Source of the DNA: Candidatus Parcubacteria bacterium
Lineage (GTDB): Bacteria; Patescibacteriota; Saccharimonadia; Saccharimonadales; Saccharimonadaceae
Length of the DNA: 64,000 nucleotides
NCBI GenBank assembly: GCA_023432445.1
Contig: JAEYUP010000001.1
Span: 372,001-436,000, forward strand
Direction: 5' to 3'
Both the position numbers and the translations under genes were made by a program. The notes below the pieces were generated by a model. It was not told the DNA's origin. It ran no database searches and saw nothing but the letters and a program-made list of their open reading frames with translations. The stretch's first letter is position 1; each line of letters starts with the position of its first letter. Positions 1 to 9,158 of the stretch are shown here, one piece after another.

Positions 1-2367
1 TTCCTTTTGAGCCGAGAAGACAGGGTGAAGATAAAACTCACCGGTCATGTCGTTGTCTTGAAGCGCCTTAACCAATCTCGGATCATTCATTACGTTGTTA
101 TAAAAATTTCTATAGAAAGTATGGATAAATGACGAGTCGTAACCCCGTCGTCCAAGCCTGTCGGTCTTCTTTTTAACTAGGTTTTTTCGGTATGTTGGGG
201 CAAGAATCAATTTATTGGCAGGCTTGTTCTCTAAATAATCGTACCTAGGAAGTCCGCTCAAAATAACCTGTTCATTCTTGTAATAGTATGGGTTCTTAAA
301 TAGTGAGTCGTACTCCTTTTGCGCGCTGGTGACGAATAGGGTTATGTTCTTGTTAAATCGGTTTAGCCAGCTCGACAAGTTATGTCGAATTATACCGTGT
401 TGCAAGAATACAAAATCAAAATCGAATAAATCTACGTAATGATCTTGTTGTCGTATAAATGGATTTGTCGTTTCAACGTCTGCCTGTGACGAAATAATCT
501 TGTCTGCCAACAAGAACATTAGTTTATAACGCAAACCTTCTTGTGGCATGACCTTCCCGAATGTCTTAAGTCGAGAAAAATCTTTGGCTTTTTTTGATAT
601 AACGAAATACACATCTGCGAGGCAATCGTCTCTAGTGGCAATATATTTAAACAGAGCCTCTCCATTATCGCCCGCGGCCGTACCGCGGTCACTAATTAGC
701 CATATCGGGCGTTTTTTAAACGGTTTAACTATGTAGTAAGTCGTGCGAAGGATAAATGCTCGTGGTATCAACGCCACCGCCTCGAGTATAAACAGCAGAG
801 GTTTCAGCGCCTCGAACATCTTAGCCTTCACGCTTAGTTGGTCTAGATTTCTAGACAACAGTTTTTTAAATTGAGCTTTGGCCGTGTTAAGCCTCCAGTT
901 CAGTATAATTTGTATAATCATACGCGCTTCGAGAATGGCGTGCCTTATTTTGCTATATGGATAACTTTTTAGCGATCTTCTCGTTCGCTTAAAAAGTCTG
1001 TCCGAGTCGCGACGATAAGTTAATTTTAGCGCCCCGAACTTTGTAAATGGTCCCGTTTCAATGCGTAAAGTATGCGCCACTCCACTGGGTACATAGTCAA
1101 AGCTAATTTCAGCACGAGAAGCAACATCAACTACTACCTCAAACGCACCCCCTTTTTCATATACGTCGCCCAGGAAGCTGTTCTCTAGCTGAAAGCGCGG
1201 CACAAAAGTCAGCTCTGTTCTTTTGCCGGACACATTAACCGCCCATGTCGCGTTGGGGACATCGCTAAGTCCCGTAATGTAGCCTTCAATTTTGTACTTG
1301 TTGTCAGAAAGCTTGGTAAAAAAGTCTAGGTAAACTAGGTTATTTTGATGGTTAAAAAGTAAGCGTTCATCAAAATAGGTTCTGTCGCCAGTCGTTCTTA
1401 TGTGGTTGAATAGCTCGTCACCATACTTGTTCTTCAATATGTACAGTTTTTGGTGAACGGACAGGTGGCGGCTCGACGCAATCACATCGCCGCCACACCC
1501 AGCAGCTATCGATAAAATTAATTTTTTATATTCTGCCTCCTCCTCCGGCGTCAGCACCAACTGCTCCCTCTGATCTAGTCTGTGAGATAGGTCATACAGA
1601 ATTGTGTGCTCTACCGTCGAAGCGTCACCCTCTTCCCATAGATCAAGCATTTGTGCGTAAGCGTATTTTGCAACGCTTAGATAATTGTCCTTATTGCGCA
1701 ACCTTCCACCAAGCGCCGAACTAGCGTCTGCTCTCTTTCGGTAGTAATACTTGGGCTTTTTCAGCACCCCGTATTTCTTTTTTGCCACTAATACACTACA
1801 TAAAAAGACGGCGTCTTCCGCTATACTCAATCTCGTATTAAACTCTTTTTCGCGAATAGAGCTGCGTCGAAAAACGCACGACGTTACATGCAATATCGGA
1901 CTATCAGGCTCCTTTTTTACGTCGATAACCCTGGTCTTTTTGAACTTATAGTTTAGTGGGTGGCTGTCTATAATATCGTCAAAAAACATAAGTTTTGAGG
2001 CGACAAAATCTACCTCTCCGGGTTGATCGTTAAGGAATTTGATCGATTCCGTATAGAAATTCTTGGAAATCATATCGTCGCCGTCGAGAAAGTGTACAAA
2101 TTTACCGCGAGCCAGACCCAGCCCTACGTTCCTTGCCCGACTAACTCCACCGTTCTTTAGCCTTTTATATACGATGTTTTTCGGGTACTTGTCGCTGTAG
2201 TTTCTGGCAATAGTCGAGGACCTGTCGGTGCTTCCGTCATCAACTAAAATTAATTCGATGTTTTCATTAAAACTAAGGTTTTGATGTAATACACTTTCTA
2301 CGGTTTGCGTGATGTATTTATCGACGTTGTATATGGGTATGATGATAGAAAGAAGTGGCTTTTTCAT
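1..2367 (-). CDS. Glycosyltransferase family 2 fused to CDP-glycerol glycerophosphotransferase (3' end outside window)
   Basis: The visible 789 codons start at ATG 2367 with MKKPLLSIIIPIYNVDKYI, a GT-A (GT2) fold start, followed by VDDGST and a FLDGDD motif near residue 95. After a linker of about 250 residues the C-terminal part (about residue 590 on) resembles the CDP-glycerol:glycerophosphotransferase family (TagB/TagF-like; LISDRGTAAGDNGEALF, then FLQHGIIRHNLS). The family builds polyol-phosphate polymers such as wall teichoic acid on the cytoplasmic face. The stop of the next gene lies 3 nt upstream of this ATG, so it is probably cotranscribed with the TagGH-like exporter. The protein runs off the window, so its length is unknown. 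Substrate is inferred from family only. Confidence 0.85.
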   Translation of the reverse strand, partial: MKKPLLSIIIPIYNVDKYITQTVESVLHQNLSFNENIELILVDDGSTDRSSTIARNYSDKYPKNIVYKRLKNGGVSRARNVGLGLARGKFVHFLDGDDMISKNFYTESIKFLNDQPGEVDFVASKLMFFDDIIDSHPLNYKFKKTRVIDVKKEPDSPILHVTSCVFRRSSIREKEFNTRLSIAEDAVFLCSVLVAKKKYGVLKKPKYYYRKRADASSALGGRLRNKDNYLSVAKYAYAQMLDLWEEGDASTVEHTILYDLSHRLDQREQLVLTPEEEAEYKKLILSIAAGCGGDVIASSRHLSVHQKLYILKNKYGDELFNHIRTTGDRTYFDERLLFNHQNNLVYLDFFTKLSDNKYKIEGYITGLSDVPNATWAVNVSGKRTELTFVPRFQLENSFLGDVYEKGGAFEVVVDVASRAEISFDYVPSGVAHTLRIETGPFTKFGALKLTYRRDSDRLFKRTRRSLKSYPYSKIRHAILEARMIIQIILNWRLNTAKAQFKKLLSRNLDQLSVKAKMFEALKPLLFILEAVALIPRAFILRTTYYIVKPFKKRPIWLISDRGTAAGDNGEALFKYIATRDDCLADVYFVISKKAKDFSRLKTFGKVMPQEGLRYKLMFLLADKIISSQADVETTNPFIRQQDHYVDLFDFDFVFLQHGIIRHNLSSWLNRFNKNITLFVTSAQKEYDSLFKNPYYYKNEQVILSGLPRYDYLENKPANKLILAPTYRKNLVKKKTDRLGRRGYDSSFIHTFYRNFYNNVMNDPRLVKALQDNDMTGEFYLHPVFSAQKE

Positions 2368-2370
2368 TTA

Positions 2371-3123
2371 TTATTTCTTCTCAAATAGGTCTAGATAGGT
2401 ATCGGCCGCCTTGTCTGCATCGCCCTCAAAAAGAGTTTTTCCTTTTTCGATCACCACGGCCTTGTTGCAGAATTGACGCACATCATTCATGTTGTGCGTG
2501 ACTAGAATGACGGTCTTGCCGCTGTCGCCTTTTATGCTCTTAAAATATTCGTTGCACTTCTTCTTAAATGAAGCATCTCCGACCGCAAGAACTTCGTCTA
2601 ATATAAGTATGTCCGCCTTGGCTCGAATAGCTACCGAAAACGCCAGTCGAACTTTCATGCCACTAGAGTAGTTCTTAAGCTTTTGATCCATAAACCTTTC
2701 GAGCTCGGCAAATTCGACGATGTCATGGTACATTTTATCCATCTCTTTTTTAGAAAAGCCCAGTAGAGCGCCGTTAAGGTATACGTTGTCACGGCCAGAT
2801 AGCTCCATTTTAAACCCGACACCAAGCTCGATAAAAGACACAACCCTGCCGTCATGCGTTACATAGCCGCTAGACGGTTGGTATATCTCTGAAATAATCT
2901 TTAACAAGGTGCTCTTTCCTGAGCCATTTCTGCCCAATACTCCGAAGAAGTCGCCCTTTTCTACGGTGAAAGAAACACCGTTTAGAGCATTAAAGGTAGT
3001 TGAGCCTTTATCCTTTTTCTTAAAGACTTGAGTTATCGCACTTTTAAGTGAGTTGTTCTTGTGGTGCGGTAGATAGAAGCTCTTCTTAACTTTGTGGACT
3101 TCAACCGCAATATTATTAGCCAT
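2371..3123 (-). CDS. ABC transporter ATP-binding protein, teichoic acid/polysaccharide export (TagH/Wzt-like)
   Basis: A 250-aa ATPase with Walker A GRNGSGKST, ABC signature YSSGMKVRLAF and Walker B DILILDEVLAVGD, the typical pattern of the Wzt/TagH subfamily. Start ATG 3123 is preferred over an upstream in-frame ATG at 3180 because a strong Shine-Dalgarno (GGAGGAGGTG) lies just in front of it and the longer form would overlap the permease gene. It powers export of a lipid-linked polymer with the adjacent permease, whose stop codon ends 1 nt before this start. There is no C-terminal carbohydrate-binding extension as in O-antigen Wzt, so it is more like TagH core or short Wzt. Confidence 0.93.
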   Translation of the reverse strand: MANNIAVEVHKVKKSFYLPHHKNNSLKSAITQVFKKKDKGSTTFNALNGVSFTVEKGDFFGVLGRNGSGKSTLLKIISEIYQPSSGYVTHDGRVVSFIELGVGFKMELSGRDNVYLNGALLGFSKKEMDKMYHDIVEFAELERFMDQKLKNYSSGMKVRLAFSVAIRAKADILILDEVLAVGDASFKKKCNEYFKSIKGDSGKTVILVTHNMNDVRQFCNKAVVIEKGKTLFEGDADKAADTYLDLFEKK

Positions 3124-3124
3124 C

Positions 3125-3940
3125 TTACACCTCCTCCGCGAAATAAGGAGATTTCTTTTTAAAGTAAAGCGCTCCGACAAATAGAACTAATATTGATATG
3201 GCGTATGGTGCAACTATAACCAGGAGGTTGTCGGTTAGCGTGTGCGAAGTATATACCCCTTGTGATATACCAAAGAATCGCGCATCCTGAATGGTCTGAG
3301 CTAGCGGGTTGAGTAGAAGCACTTGCGCCACCTCAGCGCTCATCTCTGCCACCCTGTTTATAGGGAACATGATGGCGGATCCATAAAACAGCGCCTGGCT
3401 AACAATCTCCCATATATAGTCGATATCCCTAAACTTTACATTAATAGCTGACAATAAGAAGGCGAGCCCGAGAGCAAACACATAAAGCTGAATGATAAAC
3501 ACCGGTATCAGAAGCATGCCTGAGTTGAACTCTACTCCACTAACAACTGCAAAAATCAGCACAACAACCAGATTTATCGCAAGGTTAATGAAGGCCGACA
3601 GACTAGTAGCCACCACTATCGTGTACTTAGGAAAGTTAATCTTTCTAATTATCCCTCCAGAGGAGACTACGGACTTCAAGCCCTGCTTAACAACTTCTGA
3701 GAAGAAGGTCCACATAACGACGCCTAGTAGAAGAGAAACCCCCCAATGCTCAATTTCTCTTCCAATGTGAAGTATGTGCACGAAAAATACGTATAGTATG
3801 GCAAATAAGAACATGGGCCTAAGTAGCGCCCATAAATAACCTAACGTTGAGTTTTGATAACGCAACTTAAAATCGGTAATCACCAACTCTCTGAGAAGGA
3901 TGAAGGAATAGCGATATTTTCTCTGCAATTTTTTCAGCAT
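3125..3940 (-). CDS. ABC-2 type permease, polysaccharide/teichoic acid exporter (TagG/Wzm-like)
   Basis: This 271-aa integral membrane protein opens with MLKKLQRKYRYSFILLRELVI and contains LRYQNSTLGYLWALLRPMF, the conserved N-terminal segment of Wzm/TagG permeases, followed by about six hydrophobic stretches. It should pair with the ATPase gene immediately downstream to move an undecaprenyl-linked glycan or polyol phosphate across the membrane. Length matches the family (260-280 aa). The order permease, ATPase, GT/glycerophosphotransferase is that of Gram-positive teichoic acid loci. The substrate cannot be fixed from sequence. Confidence 0.93.
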   Translation of the reverse strand: MLKKLQRKYRYSFILLRELVITDFKLRYQNSTLGYLWALLRPMFLFAILYVFFVHILHIGREIEHWGVSLLLGVVMWTFFSEVVKQGLKSVVSSGGIIRKINFPKYTIVVATSLSAFINLAINLVVVLIFAVVSGVEFNSGMLLIPVFIIQLYVFALGLAFLLSAINVKFRDIDYIWEIVSQALFYGSAIMFPINRVAEMSAEVAQVLLLNPLAQTIQDARFFGISQGVYTSHTLTDNLLVIVAPYAISILVLFVGALYFKKKSPYFAEEV

Positions 3941-3953
3941 GGTCTATGGTCAA

Positions 3954-5177
3954 TTATAACAGTTCTGCGAGGTATTTTTCAGCAAAGACTTCGGCCGTCA
4001 TATCAAAAAGGATATCTTCATCTTGAAGAGACTCAACTCCATAGCGACACGTGTCACCATTTTCAATATCTATATACTGTTGAGGGTCAACGTATATAAC
4101 CTTTAGTCCACTGTTCCGGGCGCGCTCTTGGAGCTTTCTCCTATCTGCGTGGGATCCGACTACGACAAGAGCCTTGGCCGACTCATCGAACGAAACATCT
4201 GGATATTGATGTCCTTCTTCAAAGCGTCTCATATACTTCTCTGGAAGACCAAGGTCGGCAACTAATCCATCGTAGTTATTAGTAAAGATACTTCCTTTAA
4301 TAATTCCTGCGTTATATGCCTTTTTGATGTTTTTATAAAATGACGTGGTTGGGCGCGCCACTAGAGATGATGAATAGATCAATGAAGCTTGTTTGTAAAA
4401 CTCTTCAGGGTTTGCAAAATACCTCTTCAGAAGATCGTCGTCTGCGCCGAACTTAAACATATGTGTTTTTGGGTTAGATATCGCATAGGTTTTATGTAGA
4501 AAAGACAAGGGAGGAACACCTGCTTCTATCGACGGGCCACAGCCGAGCTCAAGATGAAACGGCGCGTAGTCGCTAAGGTTAAATTTATCGCCGTCGCCAA
4601 CTACCGTCGGTCGCCCGGGCTGAAGCGGCTTCCTTATTCCATTTTTAACTATATTCCAAGGACGATCCCTTTCTTCTTTGCTCACATCGTCTATTGAGTG
4701 ACATATCTCCACGTCTAGTACTATGTACCCAGGCGGCACTTCACGCCCCCATTTTTCCATAATTTCTTTGTTTTCAACATAACGAAGTTTGGCATTGATA
4801 TCACCTCTTTCGGCACACAAGCCATCAGCAGTTACTGTGATCGCCCAGCGGCCTATATTTAAAGCTTCGACGATGGATTGATAGTACTTATCCATCTCGT
4901 CAGCAGGAAGTGCCGTGTTTAGCCATAGATAGGGCTTTTCTATCACTAACCGAAGAGAGTTGTCATGATTTTGTATATTATATGAATCGATAAAATGAAC
5001 TATTTTCCATCGGGCGTCTTTTTCGTCAACATAACCGGACTGTCTCTTTGTTTGCTCTTGTTGAGTTCGTCTCCATATCCCTTCGTGCCTTCGGCGACCA
5101 AGTGCAACAAATTGTCGTTTCCACTTCTCCACAGCGTCTTCGGGAAGCTGATCACAAACAACAACTGGCAGTCTCAT
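3954..5177 (-). CDS. Sir2-like NAD-binding domain protein of unknown role
   Basis: A 407-aa protein whose C-terminal half resembles the sirtuin Rossmann core: LGCGPSIEAGVPPL (about residues 210-222; compare GAGxSxxxGIPxF), IFTNNYDGL (compare TQNIDGLH) and ALVVVGSHADRRKLQ followed by GLKVIYVDPQ (compare the GTS and NAD-ribose segments). The paired cysteines of the sirtuin zinc ribbon are absent and the catalytic His-Gly context is not clear. The N-terminal ~200 residues (MRLPVVVCDQLPEDAVEKW...) are not recognised. It lies 13 nt upstream of the exporter operon on the same strand. It could be an NAD-dependent deacylase, an NADase-type effector or an inactive NAD sensor; the sequence does not decide. 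Confidence 0.6.
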   Translation of the reverse strand: MRLPVVVCDQLPEDAVEKWKRQFVALGRRRHEGIWRRTQQEQTKRQSGYVDEKDARWKIVHFIDSYNIQNHDNSLRLVIEKPYLWLNTALPADEMDKYYQSIVEALNIGRWAITVTADGLCAERGDINAKLRYVENKEIMEKWGREVPPGYIVLDVEICHSIDDVSKEERDRPWNIVKNGIRKPLQPGRPTVVGDGDKFNLSDYAPFHLELGCGPSIEAGVPPLSFLHKTYAISNPKTHMFKFGADDDLLKRYFANPEEFYKQASLIYSSSLVARPTTSFYKNIKKAYNAGIIKGSIFTNNYDGLVADLGLPEKYMRRFEEGHQYPDVSFDESAKALVVVGSHADRRKLQERARNSGLKVIYVDPQQYIDIENGDTCRYGVESLQDEDILFDMTAEVFAEKYLAELL

Positions 5178-5263
5178 AGCTTATTCTCCCTACTTAGGTA
5201 TTATGGCCATAATACCACCGGCTCTTCGCGCAATAAAGCCCCTTGGGTGATACAATTAATACA

Positions 5264-6235
5264 ATGAAAACCATCACCATCCTCATCCCAGCCCACAACG
5301 AACAAGAGTCGCTTGAACACCTTATGGTCCGGCTGGGAAACCTGGCCAACCAACAAAAGGACTATGTTTTTGAGTTTTTGTTTGTTAATGATGGCAGTAA
5401 AGATAAGACTTTAGATATCATTAAAGACTACGCCAAGCGTGACCATCGAGTCAGCTACATCAACCTTTCACGCAACTTTGGTAAAGAGATCGCCATGATC
5501 GCTGGGTTTGATCACGCCAAAGGTGATGCACTGGTCGTTATAGACGCCGACCTGCAAGACCCGCCTGAACTTATTCCTAAAATGATCGGTTACTGGGAGG
5601 ACGGCTATGACGATGTGTACGCCAAAAGGGAATCTCGTGAAGGCGAGACTTGGTTGAAGCAGTTTACCTCTAAAATGTATTATCGGTCCCTGCAAAGAGT
5701 CACCCACATACCTATTCAGGAGGATACCGGCGACTTTCGCCTGCTCGACCGCCGCGTCGTTGAGGCTTTGAAACAGTTCCGAGAATCTCAACGTAACACC
5801 AAAGCTATGTTTAGCTGGGTCGGTTTTAACAAAAAAGAAATTCTTTATAACCGTGATCCTCGTTTTGCTGGTGAAACTTCCTGGAATTACTTGAAGCTTA
5901 TCAATCTAGCTGTTGACGGAATTACATCATTTACTACAGCCCCTCTTCGTATTTCTACAGTAGTGGGGGTGGCTGTTTCTGGCTTGGCCTTTATTTACTT
6001 AGTCTATCTGATTATTAGAACAATTCTTTTTGGCGCCGACCTGGCTGGATACCCGTCAATGATGGCCGCCATTCTCTTTCTTGGCGGTATGCAACTACTC
6101 TCTATCGGTATAATAGGTGAGTATGTCGGTCGAATATTTAACGAGACCAAACAGCGTCCACTGTATCTGGTAGAGGAGTATCATAATGGAAAGCCTGCTA
6201 AAAACCCGGTTCCAAAAACACGCCGAAAAATATAG
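5264..6235 (+). CDS. Glycosyltransferase family 2, polyprenyl-phosphate sugar transferase (GtrB/DPM1-like)
   Basis: A 323-aa GT-A enzyme: ITILIPAHNEQESL, FVNDGSKDKT, a catalytic VIDADLQDPPEL (DxD-like) motif, then two C-terminal transmembrane helices (about 225-250 and 265-290) ending GIIGEYVGRIFNETKQRP. This is the GtrB/ArnC/dolichol-phosphate-mannose synthase type, loading a sugar from a nucleotide donor onto a polyprenyl phosphate. ATG 5264 is chosen because TG-A-TACAAT ends 7 nt before it (5251-5256), implying a leaderless message; an in-frame upstream start at 5243 would precede that box. The gene overlaps the GtrA-like gene by 50 nt, a classic GtrAB pair. Confidence 0.92.
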   Translation: MKTITILIPAHNEQESLEHLMVRLGNLANQQKDYVFEFLFVNDGSKDKTLDIIKDYAKRDHRVSYINLSRNFGKEIAMIAGFDHAKGDALVVIDADLQDPPELIPKMIGYWEDGYDDVYAKRESREGETWLKQFTSKMYYRSLQRVTHIPIQEDTGDFRLLDRRVVEALKQFRESQRNTKAMFSWVGFNKKEILYNRDPRFAGETSWNYLKLINLAVDGITSFTTAPLRISTVVGVAVSGLAFIYLVYLIIRTILFGADLAGYPSMMAAILFLGGMQLLSIGIIGEYVGRIFNETKQRPLYLVEEYHNGKPAKNPVPKTRRKI

Positions 6236-6611
6236 GTTTGCTGTTGTTGGTGGCGCCAATACGGTGCTTGATTTTGGCCTATTGTTTGTTTTGACCGGTC
6301 TCGGTCTTCATAAGATCCCAGCTAACTATATTTCTACCGGAGCAGCCCTTGTTTTCAGCTTCTTTGTTAATAAGTCGTTTACTTTTAAAGCAAAGGGCGG
6401 TAGGGTGCGCAAACAGTTCGGCCTATTCTTAGTAGTAACACTATTCGGGTTATGGGTTTTGCAGCCTTTAATTATCATCGGTGTTGACGGCCTGTTTTCG
6501 TCCACTGGATGGTCTGATCAGGTGATTTTGTTTGTGGCCAAGATTATTGCAACTGTGGCTAGCCTTATTTGGAACTATGCACTCTATAGTCGAGTGGTGT
6601 TTAGGAAGTAG
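6186..6611 (+). CDS. GtrA family membrane protein (lipid-linked sugar flippase candidate)
   Basis: A 141-aa protein with four hydrophobic helices; KYRFAVVGGANTVLDFGLLF near the N terminus and the segment FVNKSFTFK are characteristic of the GtrA/DPMS3 family. These proteins help flip or present polyprenyl-phosphate-linked sugars made by a GtrB-type transferase. The start lies inside the 3' end of the GT2 gene (50-nt overlap), so the two are translationally coupled. No dedicated promoter is seen. Confidence 0.9.
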   Translation: MESLLKTRFQKHAEKYRFAVVGGANTVLDFGLLFVLTGLGLHKIPANYISTGAALVFSFFVNKSFTFKAKGGRVRKQFGLFLVVTLFGLWVLQPLIIIGVDGLFSSTGWSDQVILFVAKIIATVASLIWNYALYSRVVFRK

Positions 6612-6623
6612 TATACTGTTTAT

Positions 6624-7715
6624 ATGGCCCATATCGCAATCGACGCCCGCATCATCAACTCTTCAACCGGAAGATACGTTGAACGGCTTATCACCTACCT
6701 ACAAGAAATCGATACCAAAAACACCTACTCTATCCTTGTCTGGAAAAAAGATAAGGATTTTTGGAAGCCATCTAGGCCTAATTTTTCAGTCGTTATAGCC
6801 GACTATGATCAATACTCTTTCGCTGAGCAAACCGGTTTTTATTTCTTCTTAAAAAAGCTAAAGCCCGACCTGGTTCATTTCTGTATGCCACAACAGCCGG
6901 TTTTGTATAAAGGCAAAAAGGTCACCTCTATTCACGACTTAACACTTCTTAAGACCTACAACTCTGATAAAAACTGGTTAATCTTTCACGCTAAACAACT
7001 GGTTGGTAAGCGGGTTTTTAAGAAAGTCACCGAAACAAATGAACACATTATCACCTGTAGCCAGTTCTCAAAAGACGACATCTTAGCCCACTTCCCTATA
7101 GACGACAAGAAAGTTTCAGTTGTTTACGACGCCTCTGAAGTAACTACCGTCAGACCTAAAAAACTACCACTTCCCTATAATAAATATTTACTTTACGTTG
7201 GCGCTCAATCTGACTACAAAAACTTAAAAAGGCTTGGGGACGCCCATCAAATATTGCTTGGTAAATACCCTAAGCTTGGCCTTGTTTTTGTCGGTAGAAA
7301 AAATGCCTCCGCTTTAATTAACGAAAAGTATTTCAACCAAAGAAAATACCAAAACATCACCTTTACAGATTTTGTCAGTGACGCCGAGCTTAGTTGGCTT
7401 TACAACCACGCCGAGGCATATGTTTTTCCATCTCTCATGGAAGGTTTTGGTTTACCCGGTCTAGAGGCGATGGAACATGGTCTACCGGTTGTTAGTAGTA
7501 ATGCCACCTGTCTGCCAGAAGTTTATGGCCAAGCAGCTCACTATTTTAACCCCGAAGACACAAGTGATATGGCCGAGGCTATAGACCAAGTATTGTCAGA
7601 CGAAAAGCTCCGTGCCCGCCTAGCACGAGCCGGTTTCAAACAAGTAAAGAAGTATTCTTGGAAAAAGATGGCTAAAGAAACCCACGCCATTTATATGAAA
7701 GCTCTAAAAAACTAA
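6624..7715 (+). CDS. GT-B fold glycosyltransferase (GT4/GT1 family)
   Basis: A 363-aa enzyme starting MAHIAIDARIINSSTGRYVE. The C-terminal half carries YLLYVGAQSDYKNLKRL and FPSLMEGFGLPGLEAMEHG, the nucleotide-sugar binding EX7E region of GT4 mannosyl/rhamnosyl-type transferases. TATACT at 6612-6617 ends 6 nt before the ATG, so it probably has its own leaderless promoter despite following gtrA closely. Likely adds a sugar during surface glycan assembly. It converges on jag, and the stop codons of the two strands interlock in CTAA at 7712-7715. Confidence 0.92.
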   Translation: MAHIAIDARIINSSTGRYVERLITYLQEIDTKNTYSILVWKKDKDFWKPSRPNFSVVIADYDQYSFAEQTGFYFFLKKLKPDLVHFCMPQQPVLYKGKKVTSIHDLTLLKTYNSDKNWLIFHAKQLVGKRVFKKVTETNEHIITCSQFSKDDILAHFPIDDKKVSVVYDASEVTTVRPKKLPLPYNKYLLYVGAQSDYKNLKRLGDAHQILLGKYPKLGLVFVGRKNASALINEKYFNQRKYQNITFTDFVSDAELSWLYNHAEAYVFPSLMEGFGLPGLEAMEHGLPVVSSNATCLPEVYGQAAHYFNPEDTSDMAEAIDQVLSDEKLRARLARAGFKQVKKYSWKKMAKETHAIYMKALKN

Positions 7716-8173
7716 GAGCTTGCTTGGGCTATTGTTAGGCGGCGGTCGCGGCCTTCACCCTCAGAAAAAGTTCGGATATCTGAATACTCTGTAGCTACTT
7801 GGTGCACCACTCTGCGGTCGGCGGCATTAAGATCAACTACGTGAGAATCGCCCGTCCTTCGTACTTCTTCTATCCAGCCACGAGCCTGTTCTGCCAAGCG
7901 CTCAGCGCGTTGTTTCTTGTAGTCGGCTATGTCAACATTTACCCTGGTTAGGGCCGCATCGTTGTTTCTTAGAACTGTCGAAACAATATATTGGATACTC
8001 CTAAGTGTCTCGGCATTACGACCTATTAGTAAGCTATTACTTTCGGTTGAAGGAATATTGATCTCAACAACATCGTCTTCGACACTTACGGAGACTTCTG
8101 TATTTATACCAAAAAAGGTAAGTAGGTCGGCCACGTACTTACGCGCAAATTCTACTGATTGTTCTTTATTCAT
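7712..8173 (-). CDS. jag: KH/R3H RNA-binding protein Jag (KhpB/EloR)
   Basis: A 153-aa protein with a KH domain (LLIGRNAETLRSIQYIVS, about residues 48-65, a GxxG-type loop) and a C-terminal R3H domain (ADRRVVHQVATEYSDI, R-x3-H-like core). The Jag_N domain of longer family members is missing. Family members bind RNA and influence cell elongation in Gram-positives. Its start overlaps the yidC stop by 4 nt (8170-8173), the conserved yidC-jag coupling next to the origin. Confidence 0.93.
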   Translation of the reverse strand: MNKEQSVEFARKYVADLLTFFGINTEVSVSVEDDVVEINIPSTESNSLLIGRNAETLRSIQYIVSTVLRNNDAALTRVNVDIADYKKQRAERLAEQARGWIEEVRRTGDSHVVDLNAADRRVVHQVATEYSDIRTFSEGEGRDRRLTIAQASS

Positions 8174-9117
8174 AACTTCTCCTTTTTACGACGAGTATCG
8201 CTGGCCTTAATGCGAGTCACGTTGGTCGTCTGAGCTTCACGAGCCTGACGCTCTCGAGCTTTAGCTGTAGCCTTTTTACCCCCTTGTTTTACTGGACTAG
8301 AGGCTATTTGGTCAAGCTCTTCAACATCTTTCTTTAGCAAAAAGTGCTGTTGAATGGCCGCAAATATGTTTGACGTAACGTAGTAAAGACCAATCGCGCC
8401 AGGCAAACTCATCATAATGAAGAACATCATAACTGGTAGGATTTTAATCATCTTACCCATCATGACAGCGTTGAGTTCAGCTTGGTCTGGCTGCTTGCCT
8501 TCACCAGCCTCAGAAAGTACGTCCCTTAGTCGTTTTGAAGAGGGTTGTGGGTTTGTTTGTTTAGAAATGATGTATTGTGTGACGGCGGCCAGCACAGCTA
8601 ATAGCACTAGGAACACACTAATGCCGTTGGGTCCGATGGCGTGGCTCGTCAGGTCAACAAAACCGAGGAAATAGCTATGGAAACTGTCAGGGTTATCGAC
8701 CAACTCCTTAACTGGGGCAAAGTTTTTCATAAATTCATAAGTAAAAAATTCTATTTTGTCGCGGTGTGAGGTGAAGATCTGAATAACTTGAAAGAGGGCG
8801 ATAAAAATAGGTAGTTGAATGAGCAGCATAAGGATCGATCGGAAAGGTTTAACGCCGTGCTTTTTGTAAAGTTCCAGCATCTGCATACCCTCTAGTTGTC
8901 GGTTGCCTTTTGCTGACTTCTTAATCTTCGCTAGTTCCGGCTGAAGTTTACGCATCGCCTTTACTTGGTGAAGTTGTTTTACCACCATTGGCCAGAGCGC
9001 GAAACGAACAATAATTGTAAAGATAATAACCGCCACGCCGAAATCGCCCACAAGTCCATACAGACCCAAAAGAAGGTTAAAAATTGGTTGCACGATTATT
9101 AATTCAAAGATATTCAC
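8170..9117 (-). CDS. yidC: Membrane protein insertase YidC/Oxa1
   Basis: A 315-aa protein of the short Gram-positive type without the large periplasmic domain. Hydrophobic segments around residues 20-45, 90-115, 160-185 and 225-260 flank the family motif region FRSILMLLIQLPIFIALFQV. The C-terminal tail is strongly basic (AKARERQAREAQ...RRKKEKL), suited to ribosome contact. The start is GTG at 9117 with a GGGGAAT Shine-Dalgarno; TG-G-TATAAT lies upstream (ATTATA on the plus strand at 9147-9152). It inserts and folds membrane proteins together with the Sec translocon. Confidence 0.95.
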   Translation of the reverse strand: MNIFELIIVQPIFNLLLGLYGLVGDFGVAVIIFTIIVRFALWPMVVKQLHQVKAMRKLQPELAKIKKSAKGNRQLEGMQMLELYKKHGVKPFRSILMLLIQLPIFIALFQVIQIFTSHRDKIEFFTYEFMKNFAPVKELVDNPDSFHSYFLGFVDLTSHAIGPNGISVFLVLLAVLAAVTQYIISKQTNPQPSSKRLRDVLSEAGEGKQPDQAELNAVMMGKMIKILPVMMFFIMMSLPGAIGLYYVTSNIFAAIQQHFLLKKDVEELDQIASSPVKQGGKKATAKARERQAREAQTTNVTRIKASDTRRKKEKL

Positions 9118-9158
9118 TTTATTCCCCGCATTTTTTACTAGAGTTAATTATACCAGCT

